Assembly: GCF_014206945.1 (NCBI RefSeq)
Contig: NZ_JACHON010000008.1
Span: forward strand, 1-64,000
Length of the DNA stretch: 64,000 nucleotides
Direction: 5' to 3'
DNA from: Gracilibacillus halotolerans
GTDB taxonomy: Bacteria > Bacillota > Bacilli > Bacillales > Amphibacillaceae
This document shows, in pieces, positions 16,434 through 25,052 of the stretch. Under the pieces are notes generated by a model, which was not told the origin of the DNA, did no database searches, and worked only from the letters and a program-made list of their open reading frames with translations. Position 1 is the stretch's first letter. Each line of letters starts with the position of its first letter. Position numbers and translations under genes: made by a program.

Positions 16434-17900
16434 TTAGGAATTGCTTTTGGAACGTTTATTTTGAAACTTTCTATTACGGCCACCTTGCTTGCCTTTTCTA
16501 TTAAAGCTTCCACGCTTGTCGCCACCACCGCCGCGGCCTCTTTGACTGTAGCTTCCTTTATTCTTCGAGCCATGTTTCACACTAACAGGCTGAACAGATG
16601 TCAATGTAACAGGAGTTTGTCTTCTTTCTCTTGTCATCATCTTTAAAGCAGCAGCAATAATCGTAACTGAGTCGTGTTCATCTAATAATTCAGTTGCTGT
16701 TTCGCGATATTCTTGCAGATCGCTTTGCTGGATTGCCTTCATGATCTTTTCTGCTGTTAACTGCTGTAGGCCACGTTTCGCTTCATCATAGCTTGGCGCT
16801 TGCATACGTTTCATTTTGCTCTTTGTTACCTTTTCAATCAGATGCAAATGTGGTACTTCTCTAGGTGTGATAAAGGAGATAGCCTCTCCAGTTTTTCCAG
16901 CACGCCCTGTACGACCAATACGGTGTACATAGCTTTCTGGGTCCTGTGGTATATCAAAGTTATAAACGTGTGTAACCCCGGATATATCCAAACCACGTGC
17001 TGCCACATCTGTTGCAACGAGAATTTCAATTCGACCTAATTTAAATTTATTCAATACAGATGTTCGTTTACCTTGCGTTAGATCACCGTGAATTCCTTCC
17101 GCTCGAAAGCCTCTTGCCTGTAATCCTTCGGTTAATTCATCTACACGCTTTTTCGTTCTACCAAAAATAATCGCTAATTCAGGTACATGAATATCTAATA
17201 GGTTTGTTAACGTATCGAACTTTTGCTTTTCTGTTACTTCAACAAAGAATTGATCGATATTAGATACCGTCATTTCCTTGGATTTTACTTGTACTTTCTC
17301 TGGGTTTTTCATTAGAGTCTTAGCAATGTCCAAAATTTCTTTAGGCATCGTCGCAGAGAATAGAAGCGTTTGACGTTCTTCTGGAATTGCCTCAAGAATG
17401 CTTCGGATATCGTCGATAAAGCCCATGTTTAACATTTCATCTGCTTCATCTAAGACTGCCACTCGAACATCGTCTACACGGATTGTTCTGCGTCGTAAGT
17501 GGTCTAAAAGACGACCTGGTGTCGCTACAACAATATGCGGGCCGTTTTTAAGAGCCTTGATTTGGCGTTCCATATGTTGACCACCATAAACTGGTAGAGT
17601 TTTTACTCTGTTTTCTCTTCCTAATTTATGCAATTCTTCAGAAACTTGAATCGCTAACTCTCTTGTTGGTGCTACTACTAATCCTTGAATTTTTCGAGCA
17701 TTAGGTTCAATTTTTTCAATCATAGGGATACCGAATGCAGCTGTTTTACCTGTACCAGTTTGTGCCTGACCAATAACGTCCTTTCCCGTGATTGCTAATG
17801 GAATGGTTTGTGCCTGAATAGGTGTCGCTTCCTCAAAACCCATCTTTTCTAATGCCGTTAGTATTTGCTTTGAAATACCTAATTCGTTAAACTTAGTCAC
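16434..17900 (-). CDS. cshA: DEAD-box ATP-dependent RNA helicase CshA
   Basis: A 488-aa helicase with all core motifs: Q-motif ([10 protein letters not shown]), AQTGTGKT (Walker A), [26 protein letters not shown] and HRIGRTGR. A basic Arg/Gly-rich tail follows ([13 protein letters not shown]), as in CshA-type enzymes. CshA unwinds RNA in ribosome assembly and in the RNA degradosome and aids growth in the cold. The 491-base upstream region contains a promoter followed by a terminator, suggesting leader control. Confidence 0.95.
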   Translation of the reverse strand: MTKFNELGISKQILTALEKMGFEEATPIQAQTIPLAITGKDVIGQAQTGTGKTAAFGIPMIEKIEPNARKIQGLVVAPTRELAIQVSEELHKLGRENRVKTLPVYGGQHMERQIKALKNGPHIVVATPGRLLDHLRRRTIRVDDVRVAVLDEADEMLNMGFIDDIRSILEAIPEERQTLLFSATMPKEILDIAKTLMKNPEKVQVKSKEMTVSNIDQFFVEVTEKQKFDTLTNLLDIHVPELAIIFGRTKKRVDELTEGLQARGFRAEGIHGDLTQGKRTSVLNKFKLGRIEILVATDVAARGLDISGVTHVYNFDIPQDPESYVHRIGRTGRAGKTGEAISFITPREVPHLHLIEKVTKSKMKRMQAPSYDEAKRGLQQLTAEKIMKAIQQSDLQEYRETATELLDEHDSVTIIAAALKMMTRERRQTPVTLTSVQPVSVKHGSKNKGSYSQRGRGGGGDKRGSFNRKGKQGGRNRKFQNKRSKSNS

Positions 17901-18140
17901 TATAACTTTCTACTCCTTCTATTTCGTTTATATTTTCAGTGTAACCAATTTATTATTCTTTTAATAATTCTTATAAGGAAAATGGATAAGGAAATGATTC
18001 ATCGTAGCAATTCCCTTTTCATTTTAATTTGCTAATTAAATTTTATTATTATCATTAATAGCGGCGAATAATGAATTAGCCTGAATTAAGAATTGGCTCG
18101 TGTAACCACAAGAGAATCATTACATTTCCTTATGTCCAAT

Positions 18141-18172
18141 GAAAAAAGCCTTCCATGAATAGGAAAAGGCTT
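18141..18172 (-). terminator. Leader terminator upstream of cshA
   Basis: On the minus strand AAGCCTT (18166-18172) and AAGGCTT (18146-18152) form a hairpin followed by TTTTTTC. It lies about 240 bases before the cshA start and only about 20 bases after the predicted transcription start, so it would end a transcript of roughly 50 bases unless read through. Attenuation or a tiny RNA is inferred. Confidence 0.65.
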
Positions 18173-18198
18173 GCCAAACACTGCCAATTGATTTACTA

Positions 18199-18228
18199 AT
18201 CATACCATAATTTTATCTGCATGACCAA
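18199..18228 (-). promoter_or_regulatory. Predicted promoter of the cshA leader
   Basis: On the minus strand TTGGTC (18223-18228), 18 bases, then TATGAT (18199-18204). It is the best promoter-like sequence in the 17901-18391 gap and points at the terminator and cshA. The rest of the gap is AT-rich without other recognisable features. Confidence 0.55.
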
Positions 18229-18391
18229 TAATTATTCATAAACCCTTTCCGGTGACATTTACTTATAGAATTTTATATTGTTTTAGTAAAGATACAAATA
18301 TTGTTATACTAAATATCAATAATAAAAAATACGAGTATACTTTCTTATTTTCCTTATAATAAATTAATTAAACTTCCTTGCAGGTGATGTT

Positions 18392-19306
18392 GTGAAAAAT
18401 AAACTTTTTATCCCTTATACAGCTGTAGTCATAGGTGTTATTGCTCTTTCTTTATCTGCTATTTTCGTACGATTGATTGAGGAGGCACCTGTTGCGATTA
18501 CAGCTAGCTACCGATTATTGCTAGCTGGTATTATATTATTTCCTTATGTTTTTCTAAAAAAACGTAAGGAATTAAAAAACTTAGGAAAACGTGAAGGTTG
18601 GATTGCTATTCTGGCAGGTATTAGTTTGGCGATCCACTTTATTCTTTGGTTTGAATCGCTTCAATATACATCTGTAGCAAGCTCTGTTGTGCTTGTTACA
18701 TTGCAACCTATCTTCGCTTTTATCGGAACGTATCTATTTTTTAAAGAAAGATTTTCTAGTGCGACGATTATTAGTATGCTTATCGCTATTTTTGGAAGTT
18801 TTGTAATTGTGATGGGGGATTTCCAACTAGCAGGTGACGCTTTTTATGGAGATATGCTTGCTCTCACAGCAGCTCTATTTATTACCATTTACTTCCTCAT
18901 AGGTCAGCAAATAAGATCCAAAACATCTGTGACGACGTACACATTTATCGCTTATACAATCGGTGGTTTGTTTTTACTCATTTATTCACTCTTAAAGGGG
19001 TATCCACTCGTTGAATATCCAGCAAACGATTGGTTATTCTTTATATTGCTAGCTATCATTCCAACTATTTTTGGCCTCAACTTACTCAATTGGTCATTAA
19101 AATGGTTCAGTACGTCTCTTATATCTATGGCTATTATCTTAGAGCCAATTGGTGCCTCTGCCTTCGCTTATTTACTTTTTAACGAGACCATTACTTGGTC
19201 ACAATGGCTTGGTGGAACGATTATCATTTTCGGCTTGTTTCTCTTTGTTACAAGTACAAAAAGGGAGCGGAACATGCGGTTGACCGTCTCCAAGCACGAT
19301 AAATAA
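18392..19306 (+). CDS. EamA/DMT family transporter
   Basis: A 304-aa drug/metabolite transporter with two EamA repeats and about ten membrane helices. Typical signatures are SAIFVRLIEEAPVAITASYRLLLAG in the first repeat and the LLNWSLKWFS...LEPIGASAFAYLLFNE run near the end of the second. The substrate cannot be told. Translation starts at GTG (18392) behind AGGTGAT. It has its own terminator and a dispersed repeat begins at its stop codon. Confidence 0.9.
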   Translation: MKNKLFIPYTAVVIGVIALSLSAIFVRLIEEAPVAITASYRLLLAGIILFPYVFLKKRKELKNLGKREGWIAILAGISLAIHFILWFESLQYTSVASSVVLVTLQPIFAFIGTYLFFKERFSSATIISMLIAIFGSFVIVMGDFQLAGDAFYGDMLALTAALFITIYFLIGQQIRSKTSVTTYTFIAYTIGGLFLLIYSLLKGYPLVEYPANDWLFFILLAIIPTIFGLNLLNWSLKWFSTSLISMAIILEPIGASAFAYLLFNETITWSQWLGGTIIIFGLFLFVTSTKRERNMRLTVSKHDK

Positions 19307-19456
19307 GAAAAGCGTAAGCGCCTTGTTCACCCCCGACAAGCTTAAGTAAGGCTTGACGTGGCGTTCTTTGCCACAGAATAGCATTACTTAAGACCTCGAG
19401 GGGGTAGGCCGCTTGCGCTAGACAATAAGAAAAGCAAAAGCGCCTCGCTCACCCCT
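19306..19456 (+). repeat. Dispersed intergenic repeat R1, copy 1
   Basis: About 150 bp starting at the EamA stop codon, nearly identical over about 120 bp to 34532-34681. The core pairs CCCCCGACAAGCTTAAGTAA with TTACTTAAGACCTCGAGGGGG around an inner GTGGC...GCCAC hairpin. The flanks carry direct repeats (AAGAAAAGCGnnAGCnCCT). Both copies start at the 3' end of a plus-strand gene. It is non-coding. Confidence 0.88.
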
Positions 19457-19499
19457 GTACGTGCTTTACTGTAATGCTCGTACGGAGGTGTTCTTTTTA
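19450..19499 (+). terminator. Terminator after the EamA gene
   Basis: CACCCCTGTACG and CTCGTACGGAGGTG form a long hairpin followed by TTCTTTTTATTT on the plus strand. It abuts the stop codon of the convergent esterase gene. Confidence 0.75.
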
Positions 19500-20203
19500 T
19501 TTAATTTCTTTGTCAAAAATGAAAACACTGCTTGAATTACTAAATCTTTATCTTCACCTAGTAAAATCAGATGTTTGGAATTATAAAAATATACAACCTC
19601 TGTCTTCGCAGGTATTTCCTTATCAAGATAATGAACCGATTTATAAGGTACCATGCCATCCTGTATTCCTTGAACAATGAACACAGGAGTCTTGATTTTC
19701 TTTAAATAAGGCTTCGTAAATTTCATACATTTCAAAAATTCCACCGAGGCGGAAAAAGGCACAAGGCCAAACTTTCGTCGGTAATTTGCGAACACCGGAT
19801 CTGTATTTAACGTTCTCCTGACAGCTTTCCAGGCAAAATTCGCAATATCCATGCTCATTCGTGGGATACTAAAGAATTTCCTTGAAGCCGACAGTAGAAC
19901 AAGCTTTTCCACTTGATATTTTGCTGCAAGATAACTCGCAATCATTCCTCCCATCGAAAAGCCTATAAGATAAATGGTTTCTTCCTTTTCTCTTATATGT
20001 AAAAAAGCTTCCTCCGCCGTTTTTATCCACACCTTGTGGGATACTCCAGCTAAATCTAATCCCTTTCCCTCTTCACCTAATCCATGTCCAGGTAAACAAA
20101 CCGTCTCGATCCGCCAATCTGTGTGCTCTCTAAGGTACTTATCTAATGGTTCAACTTCATAAGGACCTCCAGTGAACCCATGAATAAGTAAACATGCTGT
20201 CAT
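19466..20203 (-). CDS. Alpha/beta hydrolase, carboxylesterase family
   Basis: About 245 aa with the serine hydrolase fold: oxyanion region LLIHGFTGGPYE, nucleophile elbow GFSMGG, acid in VQGIQDGMVP and catalytic His in SKHLILLGEDKD. It resembles the Est/YvaK family of small monoacyl esterases acting on short to medium acyl esters. The ATG at 20201-20203 is preferred with GGAGG eight bases upstream; a GTG at 20218 lies at the ribosome site itself. No cellular role is evident. Confidence 0.88.
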   Translation of the reverse strand: MTACLLIHGFTGGPYEVEPLDKYLREHTDWRIETVCLPGHGLGEEGKGLDLAGVSHKVWIKTAEEAFLHIREKEETIYLIGFSMGGMIASYLAAKYQVEKLVLLSASRKFFSIPRMSMDIANFAWKAVRRTLNTDPVFANYRRKFGLVPFSASVEFLKCMKFTKPYLKKIKTPVFIVQGIQDGMVPYKSVHYLDKEIPAKTEVVYFYNSKHLILLGEDKDLVIQAVFSFLTKKLNKKNTSVRALQ

Positions 20204-20370
20204 TTTATCTTCCTCCACATTAGCTAGTATTCTATTTTTCTTACACGGAAGTCTCCATTTAACTCCTTATTTTTATCATGTAGTATAGTCGAAACGGTTT
20301 CTCCTATATACTTATCGAAAGTAGCGAAATTATGTTAATAGAAGTCTTATTCCTATTCCTTCTCAATATA

Positions 20371-20412
20371 CAAAAAAACCCGAACAAAATTCGACGGAAT
20401 CGTTCGGTTTTT
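20371..20412 (-). terminator. Terminator after the yppG-like gene
   Basis: On the minus strand CCGAAC and GTTCGG (20380-20407, with a 16-base loop) are followed by GTTTTTTTG. A plus-side T run makes it potentially bidirectional. Confidence 0.8.
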
Positions 20413-20429
20413 AAAAATCCATATACCTT

Positions 20430-20756
20430 TTATTTTTGTATCGTTTTTATAAAATTCCCAACGTTTTTAACTAGCGGTGATACTTGTTGATATGTGCTAG
20501 CTAGTTGGTTTACCGTATGGAACACCTTATCCATATCCATCTCGCCTTTATCCGTCTGAAAATAGCCTAGCAGTGGATTTTGTTTTGGTTTCTGTTGTGA
20601 GTTGGTATGAAAAGGAACATTTTGCATAGGTATAGGTGGTTTCTGGAAATAGCTATATGGATTTGCGTTCGGTTGATACCCTGGATACGTGTTCTGTTGA
20701 CCCTGATAAAAAGGCATTCTTGGATTGGTAGGTGTGAATGGTGGTTGATGTTGCAA
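20430..20756 (-). CDS. YppG-like protein
   Basis: A 108-aa protein with a low-complexity N-terminal half rich in Pro, Gln, Asn and Tyr (residues 1-58) and a C-terminal segment (GYFQTDKGEMDMDKVFHTVNQLASTYQQVSPLVKNVGNFI) matching the YppG/YqfQ group of Bacillus proteins. Such proteins are restricted to spore formers and some are coat-associated; the function here is unknown. Confidence 0.7.
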   Translation of the reverse strand: MQHQPPFTPTNPRMPFYQGQQNTYPGYQPNANPYSYFQKPPIPMQNVPFHTNSQQKPKQNPLLGYFQTDKGEMDMDKVFHTVNQLASTYQQVSPLVKNVGNFIKTIQK

Positions 20757-20815
20757 TTCTATCCCCTACCTTTATAAGGAGTTTACTATAGTTTATGCAA
20801 CTCCATTATATTTTG

Positions 20816-21073
20816 TTAATAGTCAAACGAACCAAATATTTCTTCTAGCTTTGATTGTTGATACCCTAATATATATTCCGACTCTCCATAAAAAACAACT
20901 GGGGTGATGTAGACATCCTGCTCCCGTAGTTTTTTTAAAAAAGATTTATCTTTTGATATATTTTTTATAAAGTATGGAATGCCCCTATTTTTAAAGAATT
21001 GAATAATTTCGTTACATTCATTACCACAATCATCACTTATATATACTTCTACTGTATCGAATTTCACGGGCAA
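20816..21073 (-). CDS. Glutaredoxin-like small protein
   Basis: An 85-aa thioredoxin-fold protein: strand VEVYISDDCG, helix, the cis-Pro region ITPVVFYGES and a C-terminal helix. The redox motif is Cys-Gly-Asn-Glu-Cys (CxxxC) instead of CxxC, so a classical glutaredoxin reaction is doubtful. It stands between a YppG-like and a MarR gene. GGAGGAGTTGCCCGTGAA supports the start. Confidence 0.7.
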   Translation of the reverse strand: MPVKFDTVEVYISDDCGNECNEIIQFFKNRGIPYFIKNISKDKSFLKKLREQDVYITPVVFYGESEYILGYQQSKLEEIFGSFDY

Positions 21074-21132
21074 CTCCTCCTGAATAGTAAAAATGGTCTA
21101 TTTATAACTACCCGAATTCAGAGGAGTTAAAA

Positions 21133-21600
21133 CTATTTATTATAATTTTTCTCTATGAATAAGCCCAACTTCTTTAAAAGCTCTATTGCCTGTAATTTTT
21201 CTTCATTCGATAACCCACCAGTGATAGCTTCAATTTGTTTCCAATGCTCTGGAAATATATCATGTAGGAGCTGCTCACCGACTGCTGTTAATGATGCGTA
21301 AGTAATACGTCGATCTTTAGAACTAGGTGTTCTTTTCACCAAACCTTTTCTTTCTAATTTATCCACAACATACGTTATACTTCCGCTTGCTAATAATATA
21401 CGTTCTCCAATTTTTTGTAACGGTTGTTCGCCCTCGTGATAGAGTAGCTCCATAACACCAAAGTCGGTTGTATTTAATCCATGCCCCTGGATGTCCTCTG
21501 CCACTTGATCCGCTACAGATCGATATGCTTTAGAGAGGACGACAAATAACTTTAAGGAAGGATCTTGTTTTCTACGTAAATATTCATTTCTCTCTTTCAT
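21133..21600 (-). CDS. MarR family transcriptional regulator
   Basis: A 155-aa winged-helix repressor: dimerisation helices at both ends and a DNA-binding core (QKIGERILLASGSITYVVDKLERKGLVKR, wing SSKDRRITYASLTAVGEQL). It resembles the MhqR/OhrR-like MarR proteins of bacilli, but no sensing cysteine lies near the N-terminus. Its targets may be its neighbours, the EcsAB-like exporter or the glutaredoxin-like gene. Confidence 0.88.
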   Translation of the reverse strand: MKERNEYLRRKQDPSLKLFVVLSKAYRSVADQVAEDIQGHGLNTTDFGVMELLYHEGEQPLQKIGERILLASGSITYVVDKLERKGLVKRTPSSKDRRITYASLTAVGEQLLHDIFPEHWKQIEAITGGLSNEEKLQAIELLKKLGLFIEKNYNK

Positions 21601-21661
21601 TGGCTACACTCCTCAGGCAAACTTCTATATGACTCGTATTATAGCAAAGAAAAGAACACAG

Positions 21662-23074
21662 TCAATTATTTATTGGTAATTTTTTCTTATATTTACCAAT
21701 TAAAATAATAAGAAAACTACAAAACAAAAACTTCACGTTTAACACACTAATAAATAAGCTTGCATATAAAGCTAATACTAGCAGTTGCTCGTATGCTGTG
21801 GCTGTATACCACCGATTATTAAATCGCTTTAAATGATGAGTGAGCTGGAAGTCAACCAATACATATAAAGCAAGAACAAAACAGATGCTATACCATAATA
21901 TATTCAAAGTAAATCCTTTACCAATCCATAATGCAATTGCCATTACGATGAATAACAGCACACTACTACAATAAACAAAAAACATATAGCTTGATTTTAA
22001 ATTTCGCATGTTCCACGGTATACTATGGACAAGTGGATATTGAAAAACGGTAACAAATAGGCTTCCCACCAATTTTACATACATAAACATTGCACCGACA
22101 ATCCCTAAGCCTTGTACCAATTCCCCTTTAAAACTTGTAAGAAAAACACAAATTGCAAAATAAATTAGGATCATTATTACGTATTCGATATGATCTTGTA
22201 GTCCCTTCAACCATATACGACGATACATGTGAGATGCTTTACTATATCGAAATGGTTTCTTCATATATACATGCTGATAAATATCTTTCCATGCAGATTT
22301 TCTTTGTACAGGTTTTGTTTTAGTATCAGACATAAACCGGACAATCATCATGTTCCAAACCTTCTGATCATTCCGTTCAGCTATTTGTGTCCAAGATGCC
22401 TTCTTAAATCGTTTCGGATAAATGTAAAACTGAAAAATCAGTAGCATTACTAGTATTATACTAATCATCCATTCTTCTGGAACAACTTCTGTAATAACAA
22501 TTAGCCGAGAAATAGCAATAAGTATTAAGCCTAAAAAATAGATAATCCACCGTTTTAAACCATGAAGCGAATGAAAATACCATTGCGGAAGGATTACTAG
22601 TAGTGTAGAAACCAACGTAATAATAAAAAGTTTAATAACAAATACATAGGAGAATGGCGTGAAAATTAATAATAAACTGAAGAAGGCGGTTATGTTTATC
22701 ATAGAGCGTATCATTTTTTCTAAGAATAATAGTTTCCAAATGTGCTTAATGGAATAGGATAGTGTCGATAATTTGTATTCTGCACTCGTTATTCGTATCG
22801 CAGGGTCCTCATTCGATAGGACTAAAGCTCCCGCAATCAACCCTATAACAATCCATGATAAGCGATTCTCTGTTAATGATTCAATTTGATGAAATATGGG
22901 CTCAAACTGCTGCAATTGGTCGTATAAAATAATAAGGAAAAGAATAGTAAACAAGCCAAGGTACACAGAAATCGTTTTGTCTAGAGCTACACCGAAAGCA
23001 AATCGATATAATTTTCTTTTCTTTTGTGATCGATTCTTTCTAATAAATCTAAGAATAGCTACGGTTCGCTTCAT
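21662..23074 (-). CDS. ABC transporter permease, EcsB-like
   Basis: A 470-aa integral membrane protein with about ten hydrophobic segments and a basic N-terminal region (RFIRKNRSQKKRKLYRFAFG). It overlaps the ATPase gene by four bases (ATGA), so the two are coupled. The layout and partner ATPase resemble EcsA-EcsB, which in B. subtilis affects secretion and intramembrane proteolysis, but identity is only at family level and the length exceeds the usual 400 aa. Confidence 0.75.
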   Translation of the reverse strand: MKRTVAILRFIRKNRSQKKRKLYRFAFGVALDKTISVYLGLFTILFLIILYDQLQQFEPIFHQIESLTENRLSWIVIGLIAGALVLSNEDPAIRITSAEYKLSTLSYSIKHIWKLLFLEKMIRSMINITAFFSLLLIFTPFSYVFVIKLFIITLVSTLLVILPQWYFHSLHGLKRWIIYFLGLILIAISRLIVITEVVPEEWMISIILVMLLIFQFYIYPKRFKKASWTQIAERNDQKVWNMMIVRFMSDTKTKPVQRKSAWKDIYQHVYMKKPFRYSKASHMYRRIWLKGLQDHIEYVIMILIYFAICVFLTSFKGELVQGLGIVGAMFMYVKLVGSLFVTVFQYPLVHSIPWNMRNLKSSYMFFVYCSSVLLFIVMAIALWIGKGFTLNILWYSICFVLALYVLVDFQLTHHLKRFNNRWYTATAYEQLLVLALYASLFISVLNVKFLFCSFLIILIGKYKKKLPINN

Positions 23075-23763
23075 TCTTCCATTCTCCTTGATAATCCCTT
23101 AAATTGCTGCACATCGCCTTGCTCTATTATTAATCCTTTCTTTAGCATGACATAGGACGTTGCTAACCTGTCCAATCTCTCCAACTGGTGAGTCGTTAGT
23201 AGAATACTCGTACCACTTCTTATTTTTTGTATTAAAATTTCTTCTAATTGAGTAATTGCATGTACGTCTAACCCAACAAAAGGTTCATCAATTAATAGTA
23301 GAGGTACATCCGGTAACAGAGCACATATCGTTTGCACTTTCTGCCTCATACCTTTAGAAAGAGATTCGGGGTATTCATTCATCTTGTCCTCTATTTCAAA
23401 GAGTTGTAGCCACTCCTCAGCTCTAGTCAGTAATGAGCTCTCTTCCATTTCATAACTCTTACCATATAGTTGAACATGCTGCATTACCGTTAATTCTGGT
23501 AATAGAAATGGTTCCTCTGGTATGTAGGAAAATAACTTTTTATAAGCTAAATAATCAATATCCTGATCTCTATTATGTATATGAATCGTGCCTTCCTTTT
23601 TTTGTTGCATTCCAATAATTGTCTTCATTAATGTAGACTTCCCCGCACCATTGTGTCCAATCAGCGCGATGGATTCCCCTTCGGACATTTCAAAGCTTAT
23701 ATCATTTAATAACGTCTCTCTTCCGATCTCCACATGGACATTGGCCAATTTTAAAACGGTCAT
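23071..23763 (-). CDS. ABC transporter ATP-binding protein, EcsA-like
   Basis: A 230-aa ATPase: Walker A GHNGAGKST (residues 36-44), Q-loop region FSYIPEEPFLLPELT, signature LSKGMRQKV, Walker B LLLIDEPFVGLD and switch TTHQLERLD. The next gene overlaps it as ATGA. The pair is probably an exporter; no substrate is evident. Confidence 0.9.
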   Translation of the reverse strand: MTVLKLANVHVEIGRETLLNDISFEMSEGESIALIGHNGAGKSTLMKTIIGMQQKKEGTIHIHNRDQDIDYLAYKKLFSYIPEEPFLLPELTVMQHVQLYGKSYEMEESSLLTRAEEWLQLFEIEDKMNEYPESLSKGMRQKVQTICALLPDVPLLLIDEPFVGLDVHAITQLEEILIQKIRSGTSILLTTHQLERLDRLATSYVMLKKGLIIEQGDVQQFKGLSRRMEE

Positions 23764-23792
23764 CTTATTCCCCCAGTTTCTCTTATTTCTAG

Positions 23793-23822
23793 AAAAAAAG
23801 AGACAACCAAAATGGCGTCCCT
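23793..23822 (-). terminator. Terminator after ydbP
   Basis: On the minus strand an imperfect hairpin (GGGACGCC with GGTTGTCTC) is followed by TTTTTTT. It begins at the ydbP stop codon. Confidence 0.7.
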
Positions 23823-24142
23823 TATGCTAATTCTTCTTGCAAAAACTCCAAAACATCATCTGGGGTTTTTGTGTATGCACTGTGGCGATGAGCAAGCTTT
23901 TCTCCATTTTGGAAAATAAGGATGCTAGGTATTCCCATAACTTCATATCTTTGAGCTAATCCTTCCACTTCATCGCTGTTTACCTCATACCAATCATAGT
24001 TATTATATTGTTCTAGAATATCTCCGATAAACATGTCCATTCGTTTACAATCAGGACACCAATCCGCATAAAACTTAATGATTACAGGTTTATCAGAAGC
24101 AATAATTTCATTAAATTGTTCTACCGAATGAATTGCTTTCAT
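23822..24142 (-). CDS. ydbP: Thioredoxin-like protein YdbP
   Basis: A 106-aa thioredoxin-fold protein with active site WCPDC (near residues 28-32) and cis-Pro in MGIPSILIF. Sequence such as KPVIIKFYADWCPDCKRMDMFIGDILE is very close to B. subtilis YdbP. In B. subtilis ydbP is followed by ddl-murF and then cshA; here about 6 kb of other genes stand in between. Confidence 0.88.
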   Translation of the reverse strand: MKAIHSVEQFNEIIASDKPVIIKFYADWCPDCKRMDMFIGDILEQYNNYDWYEVNSDEVEGLAQRYEVMGIPSILIFQNGEKLAHRHSAYTKTPDDVLEFLQEELA

Positions 24143-24225
24143 TTATTCAAGCACCTCTTTTATTTTTTTTATCGTACTAGCTAAAATTTAGCAAAGTTAA
24201 AAGGTACTTTCAAGGTTTTGGCTTT

Positions 24226-25038
24226 TTACTCGTACTCTACTTTCCCTAACAGGTAAGCACTGAGTAATCCAATTGCAAACGTAACAACACAACCTAATAT
24301 TCCTCCAGTAGTTGCCGGGAATCCTGGAAAGATAACGAAAATAGAGCCAATTACCATCCCAATTACTACTGCATAGGTACCGATAGGAAACGTTGCAAAT
24401 AACTTATGTATCACTTTACTCATAAGTAGAATCCCTAATAAAATTCCTATTCCTGTAATGAAAATTACGAGCAGATTTCGGTCATTAATCGCACTAATAA
24501 TCGTCGCATACGAACCGATAACTAACAAAATAAAGGAGCCACTAATACCAGGTAAAATCATCGCCGCACTCGCTGCAAACCCAGAAAAGAACAACCATAT
24601 GTAGGTGGAAGTCGAAAATTCGGTAATGATTGCTCCCTCACCTGTTTGTAACAACATCATAGGCGCAACAATTGCTATTCCAAGTAGGATTAATAAATAA
24701 TGTGGTATTTTAAAATTTTGCTTCGCTTCAGACTTATTAAATAAAAATGGCAGCACACCAATAATTAGGCCTAAAAAAGCGAATTGAGTTTGTGCTGGAT
24801 AATGCTCAAACAACCATTCAATCACACGGGCTAATAAGAAAATGGCCGTAAGCACGCCAATACCAAGTGGCAATAAAAATAAAAAGTGTCTTTTAAAATC
24901 TCTACTAAATATCCCGTTAATGGCTTCGATAAGGCGATCATAAATACCTAACACAACCGCAATCGTGCCACCACTTACACCCGGTATTACATCACTTGCT
25001 CCCATCACCAAACCACGATAAAGATTTCTCCATTCCAA
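24226..25038 (-). CDS. popT: DUF368 polyprenyl-phosphate transporter (PopT family)
   Basis: A 270-aa polytopic protein of family DUF368. The N-terminal signature GLVMGASDVIPGVSGGTIAVVLGIYDRLI and a related internal repeat, AASAAMILPGISGSFILLVIGSYATII, form the two re-entrant halves; about eight membrane segments. DUF368 proteins (PopT) recycle undecaprenyl phosphate across the membrane, complementing DedA-type UptA. The gene lies 14 bases after a CapA-like gene on the same strand. Confidence 0.88.
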   Translation of the reverse strand: MEWRNLYRGLVMGASDVIPGVSGGTIAVVLGIYDRLIEAINGIFSRDFKRHFLFLLPLGIGVLTAIFLLARVIEWLFEHYPAQTQFAFLGLIIGVLPFLFNKSEAKQNFKIPHYLLILLGIAIVAPMMLLQTGEGAIITEFSTSTYIWLFFSGFAASAAMILPGISGSFILLVIGSYATIISAINDRNLLVIFITGIGILLGILLMSKVIHKLFATFPIGTYAVVIGMVIGSIFVIFPGFPATTGGILGCVVTFAIGLLSAYLLGKVEYE

Positions 25039-25052
25039 ATGCTTATCCCCCT

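Noticed and set aside
21133-21600. Specific assignment of the MarR gene as MhqR or OhrR
   Set aside because: No sensing cysteine or target operon was found that would separate it from other MarR proteins.
21662-23763. Firm naming of the ABC pair as ecsA-ecsB
   Set aside because: The permease is longer than EcsB and the usual ecsC/hit neighbourhood is absent; only a family-level call is justified.
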